This document shows positions 49,001 through 60,490 of a DNA stretch of 64,000 nucleotides, piece after piece. Origin of the DNA: Adineta vaga (taxonomy: Eukaryota; Rotifera); NCBI GenBank assembly GCA_021613535.1, contig CP075497.1:9610001-9674000 (forward strand), given 5' to 3'. Position numbers and translations under genes: made by a program. How positions within the stretch are numbered: the stretch's first letter is position 1; the number at the start of each line of letters is the position of its first letter. The notes under the pieces were generated by a model. It worked only from the letters and a program-made list of their open reading frames with translations, did no database searches and had not been told where the DNA came from.

Positions 49001-49169
49001 AATTGAAACTATGTATCACACCAAAGGATTGATTTGTTATTGTTATATTGGTACATAAATTGGCAGATAAGGTTAAATCAGAAATAAGATTTTTACAAAG
49101 ACCATAATCAAAGAAAAGAATAGAAATAATTAAATAAAATAGTCGAAGGCCAGGAGAATCAATCGACAT
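46064..49169 (-). CDS. LRP12/LRP3-like CUB + LDL-receptor class A membrane receptor
   Basis: Type I membrane receptor. The signal peptide ends near G-L-C-K, then a CUB-like domain (C-S-W-I-L near residue 68), LDL-A modules (one with D-D-R-S-D-E-E-N-C), a second CUB-like region, three more LDL-A modules including C-D-G..W-D-C-I-S-G-D-D-E-L-G-C and T-D-D-C-G-D-H-S-D-E-T-N-C, and one membrane helix (A-A-V-I-G-A-T-V-C-S-T-L). The helix exits into G-C-T-C-K-L-F-H-L-R, nearly the same as in vertebrate LRP3/LRP12, followed by their A-P-P-S-Y motif. The tail is much expanded, with a His/Arg run near 46821-46880, a Thr run near 46605-46632, and a second P-P-P-Y. Both P-P-x-Y motifs could bind WW-domain ubiquitin ligases. 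Short introns; stop at 46064-46066. Confidence 0.86.
46821..46880 (-). repeat. His/Arg-rich codon repeat in LRP12-like tail
   Basis: On the minus strand CAT/CAC and CGA/CGT codons alternate, giving about nine histidines in a row next to R-H-R-R-H repeats, directly before an exon end. Confidence 0.8.
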
Positions 49170-49933
49170 ATTTTTATTAGAATGATTTGTTGTATGTCAA
49201 TGTCATAACCTAGACCTAGAAAAAAAGAAAAGAACAGATGATCAACAGATTGATGAACAACCATTTTTTTATTTGTGTAAATAACCTCTTTGAAATTTGT
49301 CGTAACAATCAATTGATTTGAGAAAAGATTATATTTAAATTGAAACGTAAATTAAAGTTAGAATCATTATTTAATGGATATATTTTGAATTTTAAAGAAT
49401 AAAACAAAAAAATAAAACAAAAAAAATATAATCACGAAAGAGGATACAATCGATTCGTTCATTCGTCGAGAGATTGACCAATGATAAAATAAGGCAAAGA
49501 ATTGTTCTTTTTCGATCCATGTGATTATCAGGAGTTGTTGTATGCCATTTTTTATGACTAGATAACTGAACACTGAATATGATTATCCACTGCTATTTTA
49601 TAAGAGAAAATATGTTTTTAATACAAGGAAGAAGTCGAAATTGATTTCATTGAGTTTCATTTTTGAATGCTAAATGATGATAAGATAACTTTAAGATGAA
49701 AAACTTATCAGTTTCTTTTGATAACTATGCAGATCAGATTATGAAAGGTCGAGTTCTTGTAAAAGATATTTAATCAATGCTATATATGTATATGTGCGTG
49801 CTTTGTAGATTGAATGAAGAAAGAGGCGAAGAAGATTACATGTTCGTTGTTAAGTTTACATTTAAAATACTTTCACTACTTACGATCGGGCTGTGAGTAA
49901 AACATTGAATTGTTTTAGCGTTTTTAGATAAAC
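49170..49933. other. Divergent intergenic region, LRP12-like / FMO
   Basis: About 760 bp with promoters expected for both genes. TTTTTAG at 49921-49927 ends 6 bp before the FMO ATG and looks like a splice acceptor. An antisense frame (49836-50294) overlapping the FMO start is a shadow. Confidence 0.5.
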
Positions 49934-51220
49934 ATGAGACGTATTCGAGTGTGTATTGTTGGTGGTGGTGCATCTGGTTTAGCGTGTGCTCGTGTTTTTG
50001 CATTAGATGAATACAATTGTGAACCCACTGTTTTTGAACAAAATTCATATGTTGGTGGGCAATGGCATTATGATTCAGATGGTACATCGGAAACGACCGC
50101 TGTTTATAAAAATTTACGAACCAATCTTCCATGTTGTGCAATGCAATATAGTGACTTTCCATTTCCAAGTAATCCACCTGAATCTTATGTAGATTGTAAA
50201 ACAGTTGAAGATTATTTAATTGCATATGCAGAAAAAAATCAGCTTTATCAATATATATGTTTAAATACGACAGTAAATTCAATTGACGAGACATATACCG
50301 TTACATATACAGTCAAATGTAATTCACAATATGAATTACCACATCGTCCTCATCGAAAATTACTGGAAAAGAACGAAAATTATGCTATTTATTCAGAACA
50401 ATTCGATGCTATATGTGTAGCGAATGGTCATTATTCCGATATTTATATGCCGAATGACATACCTGGCTTATATAATCAAACATTTCCTATTATTCATTCT
50501 CGTTCCTATCGTACTCCTGAAAATTATCGTGATAAATGTATTATTGTTGTTGGTGCTAGTCATTCTGGTGTGGATATTTGTGGTGAATTAACATCCGTTG
50601 CTAAACAAGTCATATTATCAATGAAAGAAGGGAATGAAGCATCCTTCGAACTTGTGATAAAACTTTTACAACAAAGTGGAAAAACAATATGTACAGATTA
50701 TTTATCGACAATATTTTCTATTGTTCCATCTATTGAACGTATTGATCGAGATACAGTCTTTTTCAAAAATCAAACATCAGTTAAACCAGATTTGATCATA
50801 TTTGCAACTGGATATGAATATCGAATGCCATTTCTTCAAGGCAAATTACAAGTTGATCAAACGCGTTTATTACAAGATCATTATGTTTATCCATTGTATA
50901 AACAACTTTTTCATGCGAATTTTCCCGATGGTACACTTTCATTTCTTACAATTCCTTATCGAATTGTACCATTTCCATTGGCTGAATTGCAATCACATGT
51001 AGTAGCACGTGTTTTACGTAAAAAAATCTTGTTGCCATCAACTGAACAAATGACTTTTGAAATTGATAATTCATCTTTACCACGCAATCGAACCTATCAC
51101 TGTGTAGATTGTATTAAATATGTTGAAGATTTTCTTGAAATGATGAGAGAAAGTGATAAGGATTTTAAATATAAGTTCACTATAGATAATCAACGATGTA
51201 TGCGCCAACAAATTCAATAA
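49934..51220 (+). CDS. Flavin-containing monooxygenase (FMO family), intronless
   Basis: FAD/NADPH enzyme oxygenating nucleophilic N or S in substrates. A single 428-residue frame. The FAD dinucleotide motif G-G-G-A-S-G-L-A sits at residues 10-17, followed by E-Q and G-G-Q-W-H-Y; the FMO identifying region is F-P-I-I-H-S-R-S-Y-R; the NADPH motif V-V-G-A-S-H-S-G-V-D-I is near 202; F-A-T-G-Y-E-Y closes the core. It is shorter than animal FMO1-5 (about 530) and lacks their C-terminal membrane helix, being closer in size to plant, fungal and bacterial FMOs. The stop is 25 bp before the next ATG on the same strand, so this gene and the SDR are probably co-transcribed. Substrate cannot be read from sequence. 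Confidence 0.92.
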   Translation: MRRIRVCIVGGGASGLACARVFALDEYNCEPTVFEQNSYVGGQWHYDSDGTSETTAVYKNLRTNLPCCAMQYSDFPFPSNPPESYVDCKTVEDYLIAYAEKNQLYQYICLNTTVNSIDETYTVTYTVKCNSQYELPHRPHRKLLEKNENYAIYSEQFDAICVANGHYSDIYMPNDIPGLYNQTFPIIHSRSYRTPENYRDKCIIVVGASHSGVDICGELTSVAKQVILSMKEGNEASFELVIKLLQQSGKTICTDYLSTIFSIVPSIERIDRDTVFFKNQTSVKPDLIIFATGYEYRMPFLQGKLQVDQTRLLQDHYVYPLYKQLFHANFPDGTLSFLTIPYRIVPFPLAELQSHVVARVLRKKILLPSTEQMTFEIDNSSLPRNRTYHCVDCIKYVEDFLEMMRESDKDFKYKFTIDNQRCMRQQIQ

Positions 51221-51245
51221 CTAGATCTTCTTCTTTTTTTTGTAG
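51221..51245 (+). promoter_or_regulatory. 25-bp intercistronic spacer ending in a splice acceptor
   Basis: Between the FMO stop (51218-51220) and the SDR ATG (51246) the sequence is a pyrimidine-rich run ending in TTTGTAG directly against the ATG. This is the look of a 3' splice site with no upstream exon, as expected for spliced-leader trans-splicing of a downstream operon gene. Confidence 0.65.
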
Positions 51246-52263
51246 ATGCCACAGTATAGTTTTGACGAAATACCCCAAATTGAACCACGATCTCGTGTAG
51301 CAATTGTGACTGGTGCTAATGAAGGAATTGGTAAAGTTACTGCACGTGAGTTAGCACGAAAAGGTTGGCATGTTATTGTTGCTTGTCGAAATGCTGAAAA
51401 AGCACAAAATGCAATCAATGATATTCGAAAAGACATCAAAATGCCCGATGCACCATTAGATTTTCTTTCACTTGATCTATCTTCATTAATAAGTGTTCGA
51501 AAATTTGTTGATGAATTTCATCAACGACAATTACCTTTACATCTTTTGATCAATAATGCTGGCATATTTGCATCCGAATTTCAATTATCAGAATGTGGAG
51601 AAGAAATACAATTTACAACAAATCATTTAGGACATTTCCTTTTAACAAATTTATTATTAGATGATCTACGAGCATGTATACCATCACGTATTGTTATTGT
51701 AGCTAGTGGAGCACATTTACAAACAACAAATATTGAATTTGATGATCAAAAACGTAATCAACCGTATCCAACATCATCAGTTGGACATTTTCGAGCCGTA
51801 TTACAAAAATACAGTGAATCGAAATTAGCTAATGTAATGATGTGTACCGAACTTGCAACTCGACTTGGTCCTGAATCAAGAGTTTATTGTAACTGTTTAC
51901 ATCCAGTATGAAAATCATATCCTATGAGATTGATGCACTGAATATAAACGTGTTTTTTTCTTTTATTCAAAGGGTGTAATTAAATCAGCTATTTGGAATA
52001 ATCATAAATGGGAAGAACGTTTGATGAGACCATTTATGCGTTCAGTTGATAATGGTGCTATGACAACACTTTATGTTTCAACTCATCCTGACATTGAATT
52101 GAATAATATTCGTGGGGTTTATTTTGTACCCAGTAAAATATTACCACCACCCTATTGTCGACCTGTTTCTGGCAAAGTGAATCCTATAGCAAAAGATGGA
52201 GAACAATGTCGTCGTCTTTGGGACTTAAGTAAACATTTAACAAATTTAAATTCAACAATATAA
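51246..52263 (+). CDS. Short-chain dehydrogenase, retinol-dehydrogenase-like
   Basis: NAD(P)-dependent oxidoreductase of the RDH11-14 / WWOX-like SDR group. Exons 51246-51905 and 51973-52263, rejoining at H-P|G-V. Motifs: T-G-A-N-E-G-I-G cofactor loop, A-C-R-N (a basic residue after strand 2 favours NADP), D-L-S-S, N-N-A-G, N-H-L-G-H-F, catalytic Ser in V-A-S-G-A-H, Y-S-E-S-K (YxxxK) and the P-G turn. Length is about 316 residues. The first residues are not hydrophobic, so no N-terminal membrane anchor is seen, unlike microsomal RDHs. It shares a probable operon with the upstream FMO; both are redox enzymes, and a joint pathway is possible but not shown. Confidence 0.92.
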
Positions 52264-54725
52264 TTTTTTATAAGAAATCTTTTTTGTTTAACTACATAAA
52301 CAAATACTCTATTGTGTGTTCAATCGAAATCAGTTGTCGCCCTTGATTTCTTTCGCTAACATATCGATTTTTTTTTGTTGCTTTTTTTCTCTTCTAACAT
52401 ATGATCTCAAACATTTCTGTAATGATTAATTCTATACAATAACGTACATACTCTTGTACTAATTATGTATGTTTTTCTCTCTCCTATTCAAATAACATGA
52501 TATTATTTTTGTTTGACAATCAAATATTGAAATTGATGTGCTTCATTGTTGTTCTGATGCCAATCGTAGTCATATGTAAGTATCTATTTCTATTGTAAAA
52601 CGAAATGAACTGATTTTTCTTATCAATCGCTCTTAAAATTTCAGGTGATGAATTTCGTCGAAATATTCAAAGGAACGATGTAGTGTAGTATAAGTTTTAA
52701 CTATTCTCTAATGCCAATGTCAGGAAAACGAGAATATCACTTCAGTTTTCATCTGTTAAATTAACACAATAATAACAAATAACGTTCGTCGAGATGATTC
52801 GCTTAACCTTCAACTGATTTTCGTTGCTCTGTCATATCTTCTACAGTAATTTTGAATATAAATCAAATAATTTCGTTTGCTTTCGAGCATCGTCGTCCAC
52901 TCCACCCTCCACACCTCTCTGCTAGATAGCATGCACTAAATCTACGATATCTTTCAAAACTCACTGCTTTTCCTTTCGACATCTCATCAAAAAAATTAAA
53001 CCGTTTTGGCGAATCGTACGTAAGGAGAAGGCTTATGCAGTCACAGTATTTACTAGTAGTCATATCGAGAGATTAGGAAACACACCTCAATATACCAGTG
53101 ACCGTTTGAACTTCAAAACAAAGTTTAGTAATGTTGATACGTATCGAATAGAATGAATCAATATAGTTGACCCAACAGTCAAACAGGTGAACGTATCTCC
53201 AATACAAATGTGTAGTGTTTCAATATATTTTTCTGAACTATAATTATCAAATATTCATCTACCTCAATACTACTACAAGTGTTTAGAAAGGTAAATTCCA
53301 TATTGTGCAAAACTCTCATGAATAGAACTATTTCTTATCGTTAGTATAACAAATCCTCTTTTAAGCGTAATAATCTTTCCCATGACCATTTCTGATGAAG
53401 TCATGATTCTCATTAGAAAGTGTTAATATCAATTACACATAATACATAAGTATCGCGTACAACCGAATAAAGAACAGTCTGTCAGTCTACCTCATTCTAT
53501 AAGTCAATACTAAACAGTAATACGAACTGTGGCCAAAATTCGAACAGAAATCCATTCAACTTTCGAAAGTTACTTCAAATAAAGTGTTATACAGAGAGAC
53601 TAGTCGCTCTCATGTCGGTCCAATCTCAAACGCGATTCGTCGGTTTTTGAGGTCTTCGATACCACTGATTGATCAATTTCATCATCCTTGAATTTGAATT
53701 GATCGATTTTATAAATTGGACAGTTTTGTCATGTACGTGATCTTTAACACTAACAAAGAGAGGCAGATAGACAAACACACAAACGCTTTTCCATTTTTTT
53801 TCCATATCACTCTCACTTCTATCGAGGGAACGATCTGACAAACGATGTAAACTTTGATGAATCTCCTTTTGAATGAAACTTCTAATTACGTTCATGATGT
53901 ATAATTATACAAATTCTATTGATTGTCAAGTGTTTTTAATGTATTTACAAAAGAATATTTCTCACCATGTTCTATATAATTCAGTAAGATAGATATGACA
54001 TTTAATTACGAAAATAAAGAAAGCCGATATTATATAACTTTTATTCAACGAATTTCATTAGGATATGTTTCTTTACACGATGGAATATTTAAATATAGAC
54101 TTAAACATTTATTTTCTATATCAAATTACAGTGTTTTTTTGGCGCTAAACAATGTCTTAAAACCTTGAACTGAAAATTTTATGTTATATACAGCTGGAGT
54201 TTCTATTTATTCTTTATTTATAAATAAAAACATTTTTGCATAATACAACATCTAATCATGTGCTTATTTTTTCAGTTCTTTTTCTCTTTAAATTATCGAT
54301 TTATTCTGTATTCGCGACGTCATCTTGATTTTGCTATTAATCCTTTTTTTGTTGACTCAACTACAATCACAAAATATAGAAAATTCGAGAAACAACGAGA
54401 GTTCGAGTGTAGGATTTCTTCAATGCTTTATTCTTTCTTTTTCTTCTCTCTATCAGCCCCCTCTCTTCGTTTTTTTACCTTGTTTGAACTAATAATAAAG
54501 TCTCTTACAAGTTACACTCGTAAAATAAACACTAAAAAGTAAGCAAGATTTTTTAGACGAAATGCGTCTATTCCTTTTTCTTTCTTATGTACTCGGTTTT
54601 TTTTCTCCATCAAGATATAAGAGGAAAAACGAATCAGCAGCTCTGATTTTATCTGTTCAACTATTCAATTCTTCTTTAGAGTAAAAAAAAAAGTTTAACA
54701 TATTATCTGTAGATTATTAAATATT
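52264..54725. other. Intergenic, about 2.5 kb
   Basis: AT-rich sequence between the SDR gene and the desaturase. Frames at 52863-53063, 53626-53895 and 54258-54542 show no motif, and I saw no tRNA boxes, long repeat or transposon ends. It ends in CTGTAG and then the desaturase ATG 13 bp on. Confidence 0.45.
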
Positions 54726-56765
54726 ATGGGTAAAGGTAGAAAAAATTCTGAATCACCTATATTAGTCGATGAACAACAAAAAGATCTAATCATGACAACA
54801 ACTTCAAATTTTGGAATTCTTGGAAATAGCAATAATAAAGGACAATATACATGGGAAGAAATACGTCGTCATTCGAGTAAAACAGATCGTTGGATTGTTG
54901 TTGGTAAACGCGTTTTCGATATTACTCGTTGGACGAAACATCCTGGTGGACAAGTTGTTCTTAATCATTACGCTGGACAAGATGCTACTGTAAAGAAATG
55001 TGACATTAATTGAACAAAAAAATCTATGTACGTTTGTTTTTATTAGGAAGTTTTTCATGCATTTCATCCTGATATAACAACTGTACAAAAATATCTCAAA
55101 TCATTTTGTATTGGTGACGTCATTGATGACACAACAGATGACGAACAAGCATTAAAAGATGATTTTGAAAAATTACGACAAAAGGCAATTTCAAAAGTAA
55201 TGTAATTTATTGCGAAAAATTTTAGTTCTAATTTGTTTGTGGATCTTTTAGAAATTCTTTGAACCAAGTCGATGGTTTTTTATACTAAGTTTCTTACATA
55301 TTCTGGCATTTGAATTCGCGGCTTATTTTGTTCTCTTTCGTTTTGGTACCAGTTGGATACCTTATTTGACTACACTTCTTTTTTATATAATTGCTGAAGT
55401 TTGTTTAACAAAATTTTCTTTTTTTATAAATCGAATTCTATTCAATATCTTCTCTAGGCACAGTGTGGTTGGATTCAACATGATTTCGGACATTTATCTG
55501 TCTTTAAAAAAGCTTCATGGAATCATTTCTTACATCGATTATCTCTTGGTTTCATTAAAGTTTGTTATCGAAAATATTTCAACTGGAAAAAATAGGAGTT
55601 TTTTTAATATAGGGAGGTAGTGCAGATTGGTGGAATAATATGCATTTTCAACACCATGCAAAACCGAATGTTATTGATAAAGATCCCGATACACGTATTG
55701 AAACTTTATTTCTATTGGGTGATACAATTCCAATCCGAGTAAGTTGATTTTCTTTGTTTTCTTTTTCGAAATTATATTTGTTTCTTTTATATGATCGGAT
55801 AGAAAGCTCAACAAAATGCAAAAAATGGAAAGAAGATCCCCTATAATCTTCAACATTTATATTTTTTTATTAGTAAAATTCAATTAAGAACATTTTGTTG
55901 AAAGAAAACCATTGAGAATTATGTTTTTTTAGTTGCTCCTCTTCTGTTTCCTATCTATTTTCAATTTATGACAATACGTCATGTGATAAAACGACAAAAA
56001 TGGGTGGTAAGTATATTCGAATTGAACTGTTAAAAGATTGATTTAATGTTTGTTTAGGATCTTGCTTGGTTATCTTTGTTCTATATCAAATTCTTTGGTT
56101 TAATATCGTTAAAACTTGGTCTTATTGGCGCATTAAAACTTTTCTTTTTAATTCGGTAAATTTTTATGACTAATCTATTCCAGCGAATCTCTTTTCTTTA
56201 CTGTTTCTAGAGCCATTGAAGGTACTTGGTTTGGTATGTTCGTTTTCTGAAAAAAAAACACTTTTTTTGTGAACGAAAATTTCTTCATTAGTTCTTGTTG
56301 CACAATCGAATCATGTTGTTATGATGTTTCACATGATAATTTGAAATTATCATGGGTTCGTATGCAATTAAAAGCAACATGTAATATTGCAAAATCAGCA
56401 TTTAATGATTGGTTTACGGGTCATTTAAATTTTCAAATTGAACATCAGTAAGTTGAAATGAAACGTTAGTTGAAAGAGAATTTTCTGTAAAAAATCTTTA
56501 GTCTTTTTCCAATGATGCCACGTCATAATCTTTACAAAATTCAACCAGATGTGATGGATTTATGTCGAAAATATAACATTCCATATATTGTGAAACCTAT
56601 GGGACGAGCTTTTCTGGATATTTTAACGTAAAAAAATTTCGAAATACTTTGTATTTTGATCATTATAATGTTTTCTTATTCTCTAGATCACTCGAAAAAT
56701 CTGGTCGAATGTGGCTTGAAGCTTATGAAGAATTGATTGAGACGACTGATACAAAAATAGACTAG
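54726..56765 (+). CDS. Cytochrome-b5 front-end fatty-acid desaturase (FADS-like)
   Basis: ER enzyme inserting a double bond between an existing one and the carboxyl end of long-chain acyl groups. Exons begin 54726-54989, 55047-55196, 55252-55398, 55458-55559, 55613-55738 and 55803-55872, then about five more to TAG at 56763-56765. The N-terminal cytochrome b5 domain has W-T-K-H-P-G-G (heme His) and a second His in F-H-A-F-H-P. The desaturase has box 1 H-D-F-G-H, box 2 H-F-Q-H-H and box 3 Q-I-E-H-H, whose glutamine defines front-end desaturases. Four hydrophobic segments flank them. Regioselectivity (delta-5, -6 or -8, or sphingolipid) cannot be told. UBLCP1 starts 123 bp downstream on the same strand. 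Confidence 0.93.
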
Positions 56766-56866
56766 ATGAAACAAAAGACTAACATGAATCACTTATGTTT
56801 CTAATAAAAATATTATCATTTTTTTTCCCAATATATCAGCAAAAACGAAAATCAGAAATAGAATAT

Positions 56867-56888
56867 TTTCTCTTTCATTTCTTTCAAG
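56867..56888 (+). promoter_or_regulatory. Splice-acceptor-like tract abutting the UBLCP1 ATG
   Basis: A T/C-rich tract ends in TTTCAAG immediately before the ATG at 56889, downstream of an AATAAA near 56803 of the preceding gene. It fits a trans-splice site for a second operon gene. Confidence 0.5.
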
Positions 56889-57964
56889 ATGGATAATCAG
56901 AAAGTTATTCTAAAATGGAATAAACAAGAGTTAAGTTTTGATCTTCAACCGACGCAAACTATCAGTGAATTAAAAAGTTTAATCTATGAACAAACACATA
57001 TCCTACCTGATCGACAAAAACTCATGGGTTTGAAATTAAAAACATCAGGTGCCATTACAAATACAACAACAATTGATGAACTAAATCTTTCATCTAAGAT
57101 GATGTTAATGGGTACACCTGAAGAATCAATTACAGAATTAAATTCATCATTAGCTGTACAACCTGATTTATCGGAAGGACAAGAAGAAGAACAACAAGAT
57201 ACAACATGTATTGAAGATCCGGATACAATTCCATTGGACAAACGAGAAGAAGTTCGAACTAAATTAGAACGACGTATCAATACTTATCAAGGCAAACTTT
57301 TAAATGAGCCACGAGTAGGAAAGAAATTACTTGTCTTAGATATTGATTATACATTATTTGATCATCGAAGTGCTGCAGAAACAGGTGCAGAATTGATGAG
57401 ACCATATTTACATGAATTTTTAACGACTGTTTATGAACATTACGATATTGGAATTTGGTCAGCTACATCGATGAAATGGATCGAATCGAAAATGAAATTA
57501 CTCGGCATCGAAGGCATATCACAAGGACGTACAACTAATACAGAATTTAATTATAAAATTATTTTCTATATGTATGTTTATCATTCGAATTGAATAGATA
57601 AAATTTCCTTTTTCTTTCAAGGGATTCTGGTGCAATGATTTCTGTTTATACAAAAGAATTTGGTCTTCAAGACGTTAAACCATTACCTGTTATCTGGGAA
57701 AAATATCCTACACTCTATTCAGCAAAAAATACCATTATGTTTGATGATGTTTCACGAAATTTTTTATTAAATCCATTAAATGGATTAAAAATTCGTCCAT
57801 TTAAACGTGCACATTTTACACGTACAACTGATCGAGAATTGTTTCACTTAACGCAATATTTAGTTATGATCGCGCAATATGATGATTTAAGTAAACTCGA
57901 TCATCGTCGTTGGGAACAAATGCTTGAACGACAACAATTTATTGAACGACGAAAAACAAATTAA
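56889..57964 (+). CDS. UBLCP1: UBLCP1, ubiquitin-like domain CTD phosphatase
   Basis: Nuclear phosphatase of the FCP/SCP class that dephosphorylates and restrains the 26S proteasome. Exons 56889-57571 and 57622-57964. Residues 1-78 are the ubiquitin-like domain, with [11 protein letters not shown] and the family's [10 protein letters not shown] end. An acidic Gln/Glu linker follows. The HAD phosphatase carries D-I-D-Y-T (DxDxT catalytic motif) then L-F-D-H-R-S, W-S-A-T, N-Y-K-I..M-D-S-G rebuilt across the intron, and N-T-I-M-F-D-D with [11 protein letters not shown]. Order, length and motifs match animal UBLCP1 closely. Its AATAAA starts right at the stop codon, and the opposite-strand gene ends only 19 bp on. 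Confidence 0.96.
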
Positions 57965-57983
57965 TAAAATAAAGACACACTTT

Positions 57984-58576
57984 TTATTCATTTTGATCTC
58001 TAGCAATTTGTGCGAGTAATCCTTGGCATGTGGGAAAGATTCCTTTTACCTAAAACAAAGCAACAAATGAATTTTATTGTCTGATAGAAATGAAATTCTT
58101 ACTTTTGAATATGTAATTGCTAGTTCGGTCACTTTCGGTTGCATTTTTACTAATCCGTAGATGTAAATATATTTTACTTGAGGAAAATCATGAATATTTG
58201 GAATCATGGCGAATGAAAGTTCGGGAGGAATGATTAGAAATAGTTTTTCTCCATTTAATAATTCATTATCATTCATTTCACCGATTTGTTCAATATATTG
58301 TTCACATGTAGGAATATCTGTAAATGTTCGAAGATAACCAATTAGATTTTTCAATTTGATTTGAACATCAATATTCGCTGGTTGATTGTTTAGTTCAGGA
58401 TCAAGCCAAACTAGAGTTAGATTACCATTATTCGATGATGAAGATGCATTTGATAATGAATCTTGATGGATTAATTTTGGTAATGATAATTCGTCATTTT
58501 TTGATTGTTTTTTTTCTTCTGAATCATGCAAACTTATCTTCTTATCGAAAGCGTATTTACCAGTTTTCGATCCCAT
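57984..58576 (-). CDS. Small protein with a bdelloid-type domain of unknown function
   Basis: Two exons, 58093-58576 then 57984-58049, encode about 183 residues ending with TAA at 57984-57986. After a low-complexity Ser/Asn head come L-V-W-L-D-P-E (strand followed by acidic D), a T-F-T-D segment, C-E-Q-Y-I, K-L-F-L-I-I-P, Y-I-Y-I-Y-G and a last segment of the type V-K-G-I-F-P-T-C..L. This alternation of strands and helices resembles a receiver-like alpha/beta fold. From memory, similar segments head many bdelloid proteins that carry TPR or ADP-ribosyltransferase domains; here nothing follows. Function is unknown, and the lineage link is recalled, not searched. Confidence 0.65.
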
Positions 58577-59372
58577 TTCATTCGACCAAAATAATCAATA
58601 GAGTTCTCACGAAATATAACTTGTCTTTTATTACTTTTTCTTACTTGTGTATGAGTAAATTTTATATTCACTTGTTTTACTTGATATTGCACATCAATAT
58701 TTATGATTTTACAAAAAAAACGTCGAAGGAAGTTTTTATCGGTCTTTTTACTTTTTCTTTGTAAAAAAACTCTATCGAACAGTTTTACATTATGCTAATC
58801 ATGAAAGGAATTCTGTATTATTAGTTACGTTTAATAGAGCAAAATATTTTCGTTTTTTGAAGAAAATTAATGTTAGATACTTTATTATAGAAGTCCTTTT
58901 TGTTTCAATTTTATGATGATGTTTTCTAGTAGTAAATTCTTTTATGATGTATTTATGTTCTTTGAGTTATCTTTGGATGCCCAGTAATGTGTTTGATCAT
59001 ACGATATACTGTACACATAGTTTGAAAATAATATACTGTTATATCATCTGAAAGATGCAAGTGATTATGTAATGTGCACTGTAAACGTTACCATATGATC
59101 CATGAGCCACGTTAGTGAGTGTCGTCAGATAAATTATATTGTTTTTCTATTTGCAAAGAATAAACCAAATGTATTCACATTCGAATGCTTGAATGACACA
59201 TTCGCTTGTCTTTGCTTAATCAATAATGAAAATAACAGAACATGAATTCAGTCAAGCAAAAGGCTCGGTATATTCCGAATGACATCAACCGTCAACTCAC
59301 ATGATGAAATTGAAGAAACAAAAATTTGACTCAATTTTGCTATGTAAAAAAGTAACGTATAATGAATCTTAC
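58577..59372. other. Intergenic
   Basis: AT-rich sequence upstream of the minus-strand 183-aa gene and before the F-box remnant. Nothing supported. Confidence 0.45.
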
Positions 59373-60490
59373 ACGATGAGTACTTCACAAGACATAAGTA
59401 AATTCAAGCAATTCTCCAATGAAATATTGGTGAACATTTTCGAATATTTCAATAGAATAGAAGTTTATCCAATCGTAACATCAATCACTTGGACCAGATA
59501 CAACTTGTTTGATTTGATATCAAGATATTATTAGAGTCAGAGATAAAGAACGAATTTTTCTCTTTAAAACTATTGGATAATGCCAGTAAGGATGCTATAC
59601 AAACAATATTTTCTTTTATTCTAATTGATGAATTTTCACAACTGAGATCAATAAAGTGAGAGAACGTGTATGGTAGAATTATTGAATATATACTTTCTTT
59701 ATTATATGCTTTGCCTAATTTACAAGATCTTCGATATATGAGACCGTTTGATGATATAAGTACAACAGTGATTTCAGGATTAAAATCACGGATGATACAG
59801 ACATTAATACTGACAAAGAGTCTCACTTCGACATCTACGCATCAAATAATCTATTATAGATCTAATTTTGATCCTCTGAGGATTATGTCGGCGAAAATAC
59901 CCGTTCTTACATATTTACAGATATCAAATATTAACAAGGACGATCTGATTGATGCTCCTAACTGGAAACGCTTAATGAAACGGTCATTACCTTGATTGAA
60001 AGTATTTAAATTTCATGTTTCGATTCATTTGACTAATGAGAGCAATGATATTATTCATAAGTTTCAACAATTTCAAACGAAATTTTAGTATGCACATCGC
60101 TAGTATGTCTTGTAGAATTAAGTCACCATCAATATTATTATGTCTATTAAACGAAGCACCATTCTCGCCATGATTAAAAATTGACGAAAACAGTTTGTTC
60201 TCATTGTTTGACAATGATGAACTATTTAATCAAGTTAACATTTGTAAAGTATTCTTGAATCTGGAAACTTTTCGATGTACGGTGCGTAAAATATGTGCTT
60301 AGAGATAATATTGAATGAACTCTCCAAATTATCGAAGATCAAAAGTTTTCAATATGAAGAATTGCGCGTTATAGATGACCGTTATTTGTCACAAAATTCA
60401 ACACCACTGGTTGATACTTACTCATTCACAATTCAATGCACATACAATGGAGATGATTACATATACACTGATAGTTCAAATACTGATTGA
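59373..60490 (+). pseudogene. Decayed F-box protein gene
   Basis: An N-terminal F-box is readable from 59373 (F-S-N-E-I-L-V-N-I-F-E-Y-F), after which the coding sense survives in scattered frames: S-L-L-Y-A-L-P-N-L-Q-D-L near 59690, a Leu-rich stretch to about 59992, and an L-S-K-L-S-K-I segment near 60310 to 60490. Stops and frame changes separate them, with no clean introns to remove them. The pattern fits the large bdelloid F-box/LRR-like families. A functional F-box protein would recruit substrates to an SCF ubiquitin ligase; this copy should not. Confidence 0.6.

Noticed and set aside
52264-54725. Possible tRNA, transposon or telomeric repeat in the largest gene-free spacer.
   Set aside because: No A/B boxes, terminal repeats or tandem telomere-like units were seen by eye.
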